Under the pieces are notes generated by a model that had not been told where the DNA came from, made no database searches, and was given only the letters and a program-made list of their open reading frames with translations. From contig OZ024801.1 in the NCBI GenBank assembly GCA_964017045.1, forward strand, positions 35,682,757-35,746,756: a stretch of 64,000 nucleotides of DNA, given 5' to 3'. This stretch comes from Omphiscola glabra. Its lineage: Eukaryota; Mollusca; Gastropoda; Lymnaeidae. Of the stretch, positions 45,830 to 58,235 are shown piece after piece (position 1 is the first letter of the stretch; each line of letters begins with the position of its first letter). The translations under genes were made by a program, and so were the position numbers.

Positions 45830-46000
45830 TGGTTCATGTGTGTCACTATGGCTGATGTTCCCCATTGGTGTCACTATGGCTGATGTCCCCCATTGGTGTC
45901 ACTATGGCTGATGTCCCCCATTGGCGTCACTATGGCTGATGTACCCCATTGGTGTCACTATGGCTGATGTCCCCCATTGGTGTCACTATGGCTGATGTCC
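45830..46000. repeat. 28-bp minisatellite, about 6 copies
   Basis: The unit contains gtgtcactatggctgatgtc. Confidence 0.96.
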
Positions 46001-46391
46001 AGTGCCACCAGTGCTCTTGTGGCAACCTGCTACATTAGCAGCCTGAACTTTTATTAATTATGTTATATTTCTTAGGGCACTCTCAACTAAAAGTTTAAAG
46101 AACAAAAGATTTTTAATTTTGAAAAAATAGTGAAAACTTAAATATTTATTAAAACATATACTTGTTCTGAACCAGGGGTCCTAACTTAATTTTTTTAAAC
46201 AAGTAAAAATACAGAATTAATCAGATGTGACTTTCGTCGAAGAACCACACATTCTTCTTTCTTCTCTCTTCTTCCTTCTTCTTTTTTCTTTACCTTGTTT
46301 CTGTCTTGTTTTCTATTTTTTTGGTTATGATTTATCTCTCTCTCTATATATATTATGTAAATTTTATTAATACTTATTTGTATGTCTTGTA

Positions 46392-46414
46392 CTGATGAAG
46401 GCAAGTGCCGAAAC
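46392..46414 (+). ncRNA. Hammerhead-ribozyme-like core (possible Penelope-type relic)
   Basis: CTGATGA (46392-46398) and GAAAC (46410-46414) bracket a stem II of GGC/GCC with an aagt loop. One extra A lies before the stem compared with the canonical core. Such cores occur in Penelope-like retroelements. I could not find convincing stems I and III, so cleavage activity is doubtful and the motif may be a decayed relic. Confidence 0.3.
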
Positions 46415-48904
46415 GTTTAATTATTTGTAATGTAAAATTATTATTAAAGCTCAATATATATTGTTATATCGACACAGATTGTTTGTGTCTATTTAATCTA
46501 TTTTAAAGCTTTATCGCAGTCCAACACTTTTATAATTAGTTGTGTAGAAGCACACTTTCCAATACAAATCTGGATTCTCGTACACCACGGCCTCATATAT
46601 TCCACACTATATCATCCTGGCTTACGCAAATGCTCCTATCTCCTTAAACAATCGGAAAACGGATGAGTTGATGATGTTATGCTTTAAGGTTGTTCGTCGT
46701 ACACTTTGTAGAGTGAATGCAGAACCTTGTGGAGAAGACATGCGTGAATATCATTGATGGCAACATTGGTCGACCAGACTTTCCTTATAACACTGGGACT
46801 TTCAATAACAAAAGGCAGTCTATCTGTGTAACTTGGTGCCGCCTTATTCAATATCTCTCTTGGAATTGTTCAGTCACACTTCGCCAAACTCGGTTTTCCT
46901 TCACGATCATTTACGTCCTAGCGAAAATAATGGTTAACTATGAAATAATGGTTAACTATGAAATAATGGTTAACTATGAAATAATGGTTAACTATAAAAT
47001 AACGGTTAACTATGAAAATATTTCATCCGTCGAAAGATTTTTGTTAATAAAGTACCATTGTCCCATCTTATCATCAACCTCTTCTCATATTGACGTGCAA
47101 AGTTGTAAACTATGGGCTTTTTCTCCTCCTGGAGCCATTTTGCCTAGATACCACATGCATCCCTTGGCGGCACAGCAGTGTCGTACGGCACATCGGCGGT
47201 GGGGCTCTGTTCTAAACTATAAAAGCCCAGGACGCTCTTCATGTCTCTACTACAGATCGAGGTTTTTCCACTGGCTTTTTTGTCCATGTCTTTACTACTG
47301 AGCAACATTGTGCACTGGCTTATTTCTTGATGTCAATAGAACTAAATCCTTTCTTTTAATTTCCTTATCTCAAACGCTCCCCCGACCCCGTCCCAATCCC
47401 CGAAATAACCCCCACCTCCCCGAATACAACACATACAAAAGAATTCAATAAGAAACGCTTTCCCCCCCACACAGTTTCTCCACACACACCATTTCTCCAC
47501 ACACATAATTTCTCCACACACACACAAGCAGGGCTTCTTTCAGGCATATCTTCGGGGGGCTCTGCCCCCTCCCACCAGTGAAAGTCAAGTGCCCCCCGGA
47601 GCAAAATGTGTACAACAATATAAAGATTATATATTTTTAAAAATTAAAAACGACATAATTTTTAAAAAAAAAACTTTATAAAATAATCATATCTGGTGCC
47701 CCGATTACTATTTGAATCCTTGAAATATCGCTCCGCTCGATATATTTGATGATCTGTATATTTAAGGCTAATCTTGCTAAAGGCGTATAGTATTCGATTA
47801 TAAATATAGCACTTGCCGCTCCAGATTATAAGCGATGCTTTACTTCCCGTAGTTCGCATTTATCGGTCTTTTTATTCATTTATTTTTTGCAACTTTGCAG
47901 ATTTAAAGATTTAAATAACACTGTATTTAATAACCTTTAAATCAATATACAATTTTAATAATAGTTCTTGCTAAGTGCCTGACATGCACAATCTATTTTC
48001 AAATTATATTTCGTCATACAAGCATTACTTTGAAATTGTTGATAGTTGTCAATTATACATTGTGTCATGGACTTATTCTTTAAACAAATATTTTTATTTG
48101 CATTACTATAAATTAATAAAATGGAAACTTTAAAACAATGAGATTTAAAAAAGGAATTTAACGGGCGCATACAAAAAGTGCACATCATCCATTATATCGA
48201 AAGCGTTTTCTTTTAATGTGCTACTTTTGTAACAAGGTTTCCTGAATACCAAAGGTTAAAAAAATACTTAGCCTATATTTATTATGCACCACCTATTTGC
48301 ACGGAATTTTTATTATTATTTGTAGATAGGAGCCTGTAAGAAAGCTTTAAACAATTTTTTTTTTTTTTAAATAAAAAAAATTGTGAGCTTGTGCCAAAAT
48401 GCATATCATGTGGCACGCCACAAACGGAGTGAATTCAGTTTATGTATGACACTGGGCGCCATAATGCCTCACATAAAACCTTAAAAAATGTATTTCCCCG
48501 TTCAAAAAGTATAATAGAAACATGAAATCATTTAAATTCAAGTATCCTAGAAAATACACCTATTGATTTTGAAATAATCAAAAACATTTCTGGGGATCAA
48601 GATTCGCCGGCGCCCTCAATTTCCGCCCTACTTCCCAATGAAAATGATCGATAGATACACTGCATAGTGGCGTAGCTACTATTAGTGCCGCCATGGGCGG
48701 GCAAATATTTTTTCCGTCCCCCCTTTCACGATACGAACTTTGCAGTTATCCGAAAATGCCACACCTGCATACAGAGTCGTTCTAAGGGATAGGCTAAGTA
48801 GGCGTCTGCTAGGGTCCCACTGACAAAGGGCCCAGAGGGCCGCTTTTTTTTTTTCTAGCCATATATTTCAGAAGTACACATTTTCTCTACTGGCGGAATT
48901 ATCA
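46415..48904. other. Mostly unique AT-rich stretch
   Basis: A small 18-bp array (aaataatggttaactatg, 5 copies) lies at 46925-47005 inside a 194-codon plus ORF with no recognisable domain. A C/A-rich patch at 47.46-47.53 kb, a palindrome-prone ggggggctctgccccctccc at 47.55 kb, and a ggcgtagctacta word at 48.67 kb resemble transposon debris but have no clear borders. Confidence 0.4.
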
Positions 48905-49020
48905 ATAAGGTTGGTGGTTACACGTGAACAGTGAGGTGCCGCAGTGGTGGCTACACGTGAACAGCGAGGTGCCGCAGTGGTGGTTACACGTAAACAGTGA
49001 GGTGCCGCGGTGGTGGGTGT
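48905..49020. repeat. 33-36 bp repeat, about 3.5 copies
   Basis: The unit contains cacgtgaacagtgaggtgcc. Confidence 0.9.
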
Positions 49021-49130
49021 TGTTTTCTCCATGCATAGCCCCCCTACATCTTAAGAATGGCACTCCTGCATATATAGCAAAAGTGACTCCTCGGTGGACT
49101 ACCCCATCCGCCCAATGTCGACGACACTGG

Positions 49131-49314
49131 CAGGGGCGTATCTACAGTGTTTGGCGTCAAGGGACAAGATTCGTATTTACGTCCCCCCTCTGAAATCTGA
49201 AACTGATTATTTTCAACCTTTAAATACAATGAAAGCCCATTTTGCCACCCGCCCTTTACTAGTCTGGCACCCCGGGACATATGCCCAATCTACCACCCCT
49301 TAGCTACGCCTCTG
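49131..49314. mobile_element. 184-bp hAT-type MITE
   Basis: The ends form an inverted repeat: left CAGGGGCGTATCTA, and right, read on the minus strand, CAGAGGCGTAGCTA (2 mismatches). The flanking octamers are gacactgg (49123-49130) and gccactgg (49315-49322), an 8-bp target duplication with one mismatch, the hAT signature. No coding capacity. Confidence 0.75.
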
Positions 49315-49322
49315 GCCACTGG

Positions 49323-50029
49323 CAAATGGCACAGCACCCCCCCCCCCCTTTTCCGGGGAATATATCTGATAGAAACACTGCACACAAGTTCTCCAACGCG
49401 TTTACTTTAGAAATTGTTTTTAATTTCTTTATTAAATATTTACTCCTTTAACATTAAAAAAAATAATGAATTGTGGTTTTATTAGCAAAGCAAAGAGATT
49501 TCAATAGAAATGTGCAGCGGGAGGTCTCCACACGCGGGAATAAATTTAAAGTAAATACGATTTGTCTGTTTTGTTGTAATCCCTTCTCCTTTTGTCACAG
49601 TGGGGACGCTATCAAATTTTAATAAGTAAGAAAAACTAATCCAGCTTTTGTAAAAGGGGGAACTGAGTGCGCATGCCAACAGTTGTATGTAGTCTAGTAC
49701 TATTAGTAGTTGTGTCTTTTATAGTTTATAAAAATATTAAAACTCATATATTTTATTTTTCTTTAGATTTGTTCTGCAGGGTACGCGATAAAATCTTTAT
49801 AAAATGGGATTTACCTTTTTGAAATGTAAATGTGTTTGAAAGACGCAGAGGCGACCATTTAGGGTTTTCTGCGTGATGTTAAATCTTTGTGTTGCGCCAT
49901 TGGGACCTTAGCACACGGTCGGCGGTGCAGTTCGAGTTGGTAAAAGCGTTTAGAATAATGGTGGCACATTTAGTCAGTTAAATTCTCAGTATTTTTTAAA
50001 TTCATTCTAGTTTACAGCAATTGGCAGCT
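49323..50029. other. Unique AT-rich stretch
   Basis: Nothing recognised. Confidence 0.5.
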
Positions 50030-50245
50030 CTTCATGTACCTTATGTACATGTCATGTATGGGCAGCACTTCATGTGGTCTTTTGTACATGTCATGTACTG
50101 GCAGCACTTCGTGTGATCTTTTGTACATGTCATGTACTGGCAGTCCTTCATGTGGTCTTATGTACATGTCATGTACTGGCAGCACTTCATATGGTGTTAT
50201 GTACATGTCATGTACTGACATCCCTTCATTCGCCTTATGCACATG
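50030..50245. repeat. About 39-bp minisatellite, about 6 copies
   Basis: The unit contains atgtacatgtcatgtactgg and cagcacttcatgtggtc. Confidence 0.94.
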
Positions 50246-52105
50246 TCATTAGGCCTTATGCTAACATAGATTCACATAGACCAAACAAGTCAGAGAGATG
50301 TTGCTAACATAGATCAAACAAGTCAGTGAGATGTTGCTAACATAGACCAAGCAAGTCAGTGAGAGGTTGCTAACATAGACCAAACAAGTCAGTGAGATGT
50401 TGCTAACATAGACCAAACAAGTCAGTGAGATGTTGTTAACATAGACCAAACAAGTCAGTGAGGTGTTGCTAACATAGACCAAGCAAGTCAGTGAGAGGTT
50501 GCTAACATAGACCAAACAAGTCAGTGAGATGTTGCTAACATAGACCAAACAAGTCAGTGAGATGTTGTTAACATAGACCAAACAAGTCAGTGAGATGTTG
50601 CTAACATAGACCAAACAAGTCAGTGAGATGTTGTTAACATAGACCAAGCAAGTCAGTGAGATGTTGTTAACATAGACCAAGCAAGTCAGAGAGATTTGCT
50701 AACATAGATTCACATAGACCAAACAAGTCAGAGAGATTTGCTAACATAGATTCACATAGACCAAACAAGTCAGAGAGATTTGCTAACATAGATTCACATA
50801 GACCAAACAAGTCAGTGAGATGTTGCTAACATAGACCAATCAAGTCAGTGAGATGTTACTAACATAGACCAAACAAGTCAGTGAGATGTTGCTAACATAG
50901 ATTCACATAGACCATTCAAGTCAGAGAGATTTGCTAACATAGATTCACATAGACCAAACAAGTCAGAGAGATTTGCTAACATAGATTCACATAGACCAAA
51001 CAAGTCAGAGAGATTTGCTAACATAGATTCAGATAGACCAAACAAGTCAGTGAGATGTTGTTAACATAGACCAAGCAAGTCAGTGAGGTGTTGTTAACAT
51101 AGACCAAACAAGTCAGTGAGATGTTGTTAACATAGACCAAGCAAGTCAGTGAGATGTTACTAACATAGACCAAACAAGTCAGTGAGATGTTACTAACATA
51201 GACCAAGCAAGTCAGTGAGATGTTGTTAACATAGACCAAACAAATCAGTGAGATGTTACTAACATAGACCAAGCAAGTCAGTGAGATGTTGTTAACATAG
51301 ACCAAACAAGTCAGTGAGATGTTGTTAACATAGACCAAGCAAGTCAGTGAGATGTTACTAACATAGATTCACAAAGACCAAACAAGGCAGTGAGATGTTG
51401 CTAACATAGATTCACATAGACCAAACAAGTCAGAGAGATTTGCTAACATAGATTCACATAGACCAAACAAGTCAGTGAGATGTTGCTAACATAGACCAAT
51501 CAAGTCAGTGAGATGTTACTAACATAGACCAAACAAGTCAGTGAGATGTTGCTAACATAGATTCACATAGACCATTCAAGTCAGAGAGATTTGCTAACAT
51601 AGATTCACATAGACCAAAAAGTCAGAGAGATTTGCTAACATAGATTCACATAGACCAAACAAGTCAGAGAGATTTGCTAACATAGATTCAGATAGACCAA
51701 ACAAGTCAGTGAGATGTTGTTAACATAGACCAAGCAAGTCAGTGAGGTGTTGTTAACATAGACCAAACAAGTCAGTGAGATGTTGTTAACATAGACCAAG
51801 CAAGTCAGTGAGATGTTACTAACATAGACCAAACAAGTCAGTGAGATGTTACTAACATAGACCAAGCAAGTCAGTGAGATGTTGTTAACATAGACCAAAC
51901 AAATCAGTGAGATGTTACTAACATAGACCAAGCAAGTCAGTGAGATGTTGTTAACATAGACCAAACAAGTCAGTGAGATGTTGTTAACATAGACCAAGCA
52001 AGTCAGTGAGATGTTACTAACATAGATTCACAAAGACCAAACAAGGCAGTGAGATGTTGCTAACATAGATTCACATAGACCAAACAAGGCAGTGAGATGT
52101 TGCTA
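50246..52105. repeat. 33-bp minisatellite, 1.9 kb, with about 659-bp higher-order duplication
   Basis: The unit contains ctaacatagaccaaacaagt and cagtgagatgttg. Some units carry an extra agattcac insertion. The segment at about 50.76-51.41 kb recurs nearly perfectly at about 51.42-52.07 kb; the same 106-codon ORF appears 659 bp apart. This indicates a recent large tandem duplication within the array. Confidence 0.97.
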
Positions 52106-52194
52106 AAATCTAAGAAGAATCGTTTGAAAGTAAAGGCTAACATGATCAAGTGAAGACAGGGATATGTTTCAAACAATATCAAGGTCATGTTGTC

Positions 52195-52805
52195 TCGCAT
52201 TCACTCCCCAATATTTTGTTCCACATTCTCTCCCCTGTCATTTTGTCTTACATTCACTCCCCTGTGATTGTTGTCTTACATTCTCTCCCCATCATTTTGT
52301 CTCACTTTCACTCCCCTGTCATGTTCTATCCCCATTATTTTGTCCCACATTTATCCCCTGTCATGTTGTCTCCCATTCTCTCCCAATTATTTTGTCCTAC
52401 ATTTTCTCCCCTGTCATGTTGTCTTAAATTCACACCCCTGTCATGTTGTCTTACATACTCTCCCCATCATTTTGTCTCACATTCACACCCCTGTCATGTT
52501 GTCTCCCATTCTCTCCCAATTATTTTGTCCAACATTCTCCCCCCTGTCATGTTGTCTTACATTCACTCCCCTGTCATGTTGTCCCACATTCTCTCCAAAT
52601 TATTTTGTCCAACATTCTCTCCCCCTGTCATTTTGTCTTACATTCACTCCCCTGTCATGTTGTCTCCCATTCTCTCCCAATTATTTTGTCCAACATTCAC
52701 TCCCCTGTCATGTTGTCCCACATTCTCTCCCCTGTCATGTTGTCCCACATTCTCTCCCCATTATTTTGTCCCACATTCTCTCCCCGTCATGTTGTCTCAC
52801 ATTCA
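52195..52805. repeat. About 30-bp pyrimidine-rich minisatellite, about 20 copies
   Basis: The unit contains cattctctcccctgtcatgt and tgtctta, with an aattattttgtcc variant. Confidence 0.95.
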
Positions 52806-54904
52806 TTACCCCGGCAACACATTAAAAACAACAGTTACAACACAACACTCTTGCACAACTACTGAATGAACAAAACACAAATAGATGTAATATAATTATA
52901 TTGTGAGCTTGCATCAAACAAATTGATCAAAATGGAGTAGGTACATGATAAATCAAACAATACTTTTACAGATAGGCAGATATAATCTCTTGTGTTCTTT
53001 TCACACTTCAGATATTTAATTAAGTTGGATCAAAGAAAGATTTATTCAGTTTAACTTTAACAAAAATTATTTTTAATAAGTCTACAATACAGCCAAATGA
53101 TATATTTGTTTTGAAGAGTAAAAATAAGAAACAGTGGAAGTAGGAGATAGGTTGAATGTCAAAGAACACACAGACAAAATATATTGAATGTGAGAGGAGA
53201 GAGAAGGGACGTCTAAGTGTAAGGAAGGCATGTTACAGGTCATAAAGTAAGGCATTTTGAATGTGACCAGTCCTAACGTAAGGCATTTTGAATGTGACTG
53301 GTCATAAAGTAAGGCATGTTAACAAGGTTCTGTTGACAATAGCATGACATAACATCAAGAGTCTAACCTCATCCAACTTTTGCAATAGAAGTTCTGCAGC
53401 TGATGGTTCCTGTCAAATTTACAACAGTAACTGTAAACACCAATAACAATGTAACAAATTACAGTTCTCATTAGATTGCCTCACTGACACCCCCCCCCCC
53501 CTTCCCAGCTGGCAGGAATCCTGATTTTCTTTACTAGAAATGTCATCAGTAGTCCCTGATTGCCAACACCATAACTGATGGCCAACACAATAGCTGATGG
53601 CCAACAGCAGTGTATTTGACTACTTAAATTAATTTGTTTGAGAAGTTTACAAAATGGGTTAAGTCAGGTGTGCACAAGTTGAGAAAAATTCATTGAACTT
53701 ATAAGACATGATCAATCCATACATTGGAATGAACACAACACCTTGTGAACATCTATTGAACCTAGGGAAACCAAATTTTGAATATTTGTTATCATGGTTG
53801 GTACAAATGTCAGTATTAATATTTGGGGAGGGGGGGGGGTGGGTTAATGGGGGGGGGGGGGAAGGCAGAGCAAAATTTGGGAAGGGGTTGGGATAAAATG
53901 TAGAGGGAGAGGAAATGTGTGAGTCAAGGAAGCATGGGGAGGGAGGGTCAAGGGAAAAATGTGGGAGGGGAAGTTGGAAACCTTGTTTGGAGGAGAATGT
54001 AATAATTTAGGCGGTTTGGGGGGGGGGGAGTATTGGTTTAAAATATATGTAGGTGGAATCAAAGTGTCATTACATTCCTGAAATAAGGGAGAAATGTAAG
54101 GGGACATTAAATGTTGATGGGGAGGTCATCCTGGACTTAAAAATATATATTTTGTTATGGGTTACCTTAATTGATTGGACGAATGACAGAAGTTGAGCGC
54201 CTTCATGTGAGCTACGTATTTAAAACTAGTTTAGTTCTACCAGGCAACTTGAAGGAAGTGGGTCATAAGTACTGACCTACTAAATACCTTGCTCATTTAC
54301 TTTGTGTATTGTTGACATGATTTTGGACTTTGTTGGCAGATCAAGTCAAACATAAAACATGCTTTTATTTGAACACACTGGAAGAAGGGGGTCATCAAAG
54401 GGAGATTACCAAAGAAAGACAGTGAGCCAACAGCTCCATGCTATTAGGACAGAGGTATTTACAAGAGGCATAAAATAGATGCATACAAAAGTCATGAGTA
54501 GGTTTTAAACAAATATCTTTTAAACTTTACATTAAATTATTAAGCAGTCATGAATAAAGAAATTATATACAAAATAAAAAGAAGATTAAAATTTGTACAA
54601 CATAAGAAAACAAATTTTAAAAAAAAACAGAAGGTAACATTATGCAATAAAGGTAAAAAATCCTAATATTTTTGACATAACTGTTTGGATGTTAATATCC
54701 TAGACTCACAAATAAATACATAAAACTAAATCATTGAGAGATGACATGATTTTATCAGTTGGACATTTTTACTGTTGGATTTACACATTTAATTATGGTG
54801 ACAGTTCTGCAATGAAGCACGACATGTGGTCTTGAGATTTAAAAGTTTATTTTTTGGCTCTTAAAGTAGGAAACACCAAGTAGAGGACATCAGTAATAAA
54901 CTAA
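52806..54904. other. Unique AT-rich stretch with several G runs
   Basis: G runs of 9-11 bases occur near 53826, 53851 and 54020, and a small doublet of taaggcattttgaatgtgac lies at 53.25-53.3 kb. No exon with splice sites recognised. Confidence 0.5.
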
Positions 54905-55058
54905 AAGCTTTTGTGTGTGGTCAAAGTCTCTATGTCAGCAATATGTTATGTCTAAGCTTTTGTGTGTGGTCAAAGTCTCTATGTCAGCAATATGTTATGT
55001 CTAAGCTTTTGTGTGTGGTCAAAGTCTCTATGTCAGCAATATGTTATGTCTAAGCTTT
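54905..55058. repeat. 49-bp repeat, about 3 copies, nearly identical
   Basis: The unit contains aagcttttgtgtgtggtcaa and tatgtcagcaatatg. Confidence 0.96.
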
Positions 55059-56519
55059 TGTGTGCAGCAAAGTCAAGTAAAGTATTTAGATAGGCTTGGC
55101 ATCCTAAATAAATTGGTATGACATAAAGTGTTTAGTTTTCCCTTAAGCAAGGATCAATTTTGCACAATGATTTTCAAAGCAAAAAAAATTATGATTTTTT
55201 GTTTCAAATTTAAAGAATTAAATCCATTAAAATCTTTAATAAAAAGTTATTGAAATATTTTTTTTAAATTTTATTTTTTCCACCCTGTATGAGCTTTCTA
55301 ATGCTATTGAGATCATGAGTGTGTTGCTTGGAAAAATACCACTTAATGGGTCTAAAGTTTGAACAATTTCAAAGTTTTTTTTTATTTGTTGGGTCCCAAG
55401 TCTGAAAACTCTTATTAAAAAAAAACTTGATCCATGAAAATTGGATAAGGGAAGCAAAGAGTTATTTTTATAACCATTGATAGAGTTAGATAACAAACTA
55501 AAAAATTAATCATGTTACCATGATTGATAAGAAGAAGGAAATTTTTAAAAAAAAGAATGTTACAAAATACATGACATATAAACTGAGAAGGAATGTTGTT
55601 TAGGGAAAACTAAGTACAGTATATTAAAATGACAATCACCATATGAAGAGCTGATATTCAAAATGGTGCATTTCCATTTTTGGGGTTTTGAGATTAATCA
55701 ACTTTTTAAACTAAATTACATACTGCATTTAGAGAATGAAATAATTTTTAGAAAAGAATAAAATAGGAATATAATATGTTTTGTAAATAAACCTTACCAT
55801 GTCCTAAAAGAGCCTCGTTTGCTCTACAAAAAGGTTTTTTTGAAAATGGTGGATATCGAGTTTTGAAAATAAGCTCTTCATATATATGACCTATGAATTG
55901 AGAACTTTTGATTAGGAGAGAGTTAAAACAACAAAATAAGTTCACATGAAATTGGAATCCTTGATAAAAGTAATTCTTTTAAAACAGCTTGAAACCTAAC
56001 AAGTTATAACTTTAAATTTTTTTAAGAAATATAGGCCTATTTGACACACAAGATTATTTAATACAAAAAACAAAAACAAAAAAAAAATAAAAATAAGCCT
56101 ATCTCTACAGCCAGACGATATGACCAGACAGTTCAGGCAATGTTATTTAGCACACGAAATGAAATCTTTTTTGAAATTGTAAGCACTTCAATGTTAATCA
56201 TAAAAAATGAAATCAAATCATTTTAAAATAAAAATATTAAGTCTTGCTGAATTTATATTTTAGATGTAAGTGGGCCATGATATATAGACATTGATTAGTT
56301 CCATACCACATATGCATGTGTTTACTGTTAGATTAGTTCCATACCACATATTATGCATGCCATGATCTTTTGAAGCTGAAGGTAAATTGATCAGTACAGC
56401 TTAATATTTAATACTATACTGAATACTTTAATCCATTGACATTTATACAAATATAGAATATTTAATTATTAAAAAATAATGAGGTTTTATTTAAATAAGA
56501 ACTTTGGAGCAATTTTCAT
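55059..56519. other. Unique, very AT-rich stretch
   Basis: A short doublet of tagttccataccacata lies at 56.3 kb. No gene recognised. Confidence 0.5.
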
Positions 56520-56650
56520 GATTTTCTTCAATGGTCAGTTGATGAAATGTATTTGTTCAATGGTCAGTTGATGAAATGTATTTGTTCAATGGTCAGTTGA
56601 TGAAATGTATTTGTTCAATGGTCAGTTGATGAAATGTATTTGTTCAATGA
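56520..56650. repeat. 29-bp minisatellite, about 4 copies
   Basis: The unit contains ggtcagttgatgaaatgtat. Confidence 0.96.
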
Positions 56651-56775
56651 GACACTTTTATTAAAATGCAACAATAAAAAATCTGAAGATAAATGAGGAC
56701 ATCTAATGTGATCAGCAAAGAGCATTCTACTCAAAACTTTGCTCTTATTGTTTATTCTTTCTTTTCGTCTCAGAT

Positions 56776-56975
56776 AAATATAGGATTGAAGTTGCAATAT
56801 AGGATTGAAGTTGCAATATAGGATTGAAGTTGCAATATAGGATTGAAGTTGCAATATAGGATTGAAGTTGCAATATAGGATTGAAGTTGCAATATAGGAT
56901 TGAAGTTGCAATATAGGATTGAAGTTGCAATATAGGATTGAAGTTGCAATATAGGATTGAAGTTGCAATATAATT
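56776..56975. repeat. 19-bp minisatellite, about 10.5 copies, almost perfect
   Basis: The unit is gcaatataggattgaagtt. Very little divergence suggests it is young. Confidence 0.97.
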
Positions 56976-57099
56976 AAAGAAACATTATTTTCTGCAATTT
57001 AATTAATTTAGCAGTTATTTTTTAATATCTAAACCTGGTAAAGAAGTGTTTGACTCAGATATAAGACAGGTCGATGTAAGCTCCTGCTTAATTCAGTAA

Positions 57100-57105
57100 T
57101 TTATT
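57100..57105 (-). terminator. Polyadenylation signal (AATAAA on the minus strand)
   Basis: It lies 126 bases downstream of the stop codon of the candidate terminal exon at 57232-57280. Confidence 0.3.
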
Positions 57106-57231
57106 TGTTTTCAAAAAACAACAGGCATAATGAAAAGAAGTTGTAAAAATACAATGTTCTACAGTCACTAGAAATGAATCTTTGAATGAATGTCAACAAC
57201 ATGAATAACCAGCGACAGTCCAAATCTCCGA

Positions 57232-57280
57232 TCATAGGCAACATTTTCCACAACTAACATCCAGTCTCTTATTGAAAGAC
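57232..57280 (-). CDS. Candidate short terminal coding exon, Cys-rich end
   Basis: On the minus strand a strong acceptor (ttgttttctcttctag) is followed by 49 bases: one base of a split codon, then 15 codons (S-F-N-K-R-L-D-V-S-C-G-K-C-C-L) and TGA. An AATAAA follows. The acceptor, phase and signal fit a last exon, but it is too short to identify and could be a chance match. It lies 3.1 kb downstream of the kinase stop codon on the same strand. Confidence 0.25.
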
Positions 57281-57934
57281 CTAGAAGAGAAAACAATGGA
57301 ATCAATAAAGAAGATTCAGCAGCTTGTTTTTTAAAGATCATGTTCTATGATATAAAAATAATTTATTTAAACAAATGTTAAAATTATTCTCTATTAGAAA
57401 CTAACACTTCAACATTAAAATCTGTATGATTAAAAACGCTTTTAAAGAAACAGTTTCTCTGTGTCATCCAATTTCATTCTTCTAAAAAACTGAAGAAAAA
57501 AACAGATTGCTGTAATTACGTCAACATTTCAAAAAGAAACACACAACTAAAATCTTTCTATAAATCATATTGTTGGGCTGGAAAAACTCAATGATAAATA
57601 AAGATTTTCTTGCATAGTTATAATGGAAGACAGGATTTGATGGGTAACAACAGAACCAAGCCCGGAATCTAAGTCAGTATTGCATTGAAGTTATTTGTGC
57701 GTAGCAAGATGAGACAAGACAACTCTTCACGCAGAAAAATATAAAATATTCACCACATTTAAATGATTTGGAAGTATAAATTTAAAGTGGATTCATATAG
57801 GAAAATTCATTGAGACCAAAATTTATTATAACAGGTAGGAAAGTAAATAATGACTTAAAATCCTTCAACAATATATTATATATTATTATTGTTAATGTGC
57901 TAATAAAAGGTGATCAAATTAAACACAAAATGGG
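57281..57934. other. Unique AT-rich stretch
   Basis: Nothing recognised. Confidence 0.5.
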
Positions 57935-58235
57935 GGTGACAACAAAATTGTGTCCAGCAGTACGGTGGGAAAGTATAAGATAAAATACACAGAATGGGGT
58001 GACAACGACATTGTGTCCAGCAGTATGGTGGGAAAGTATAAGATAAAATATGTTCAGTACAAGCTGATGTGGTCATGTTTTTGGTCGAGAGCTCAATGGA
58101 ATAATACAAAATGGATAACATGGACAACATGGCAATGTAGCAGGTCAGGAACAAAAAACAGACACATTTGTTGATTAAGGAACAAAGAACAGATGCATTT
58201 GTTGATTAAGGAACAAAGAACAGATGCATTTGTTG
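57935..58235. repeat. Two low-copy repeats
   Basis: At 57935-58050 a unit of about 68 bp with gtgtccagcagtacggtggg occurs twice. At 58155-58235 a 31-bp unit with gttgattaaggaacaaagaa occurs about 2.5 times. Confidence 0.9.

Noticed and set aside
46717..47301. 194-codon plus ORF
   Set aside because: Contains an 18-bp tandem repeat, no recognisable domain, no splice or polyadenylation context.
50246..52105. CRISPR-like look of regularly spaced repeats
   Set aside because: The units are contiguous 33-bp tandem copies without unique spacers, in eukaryotic DNA with introns.
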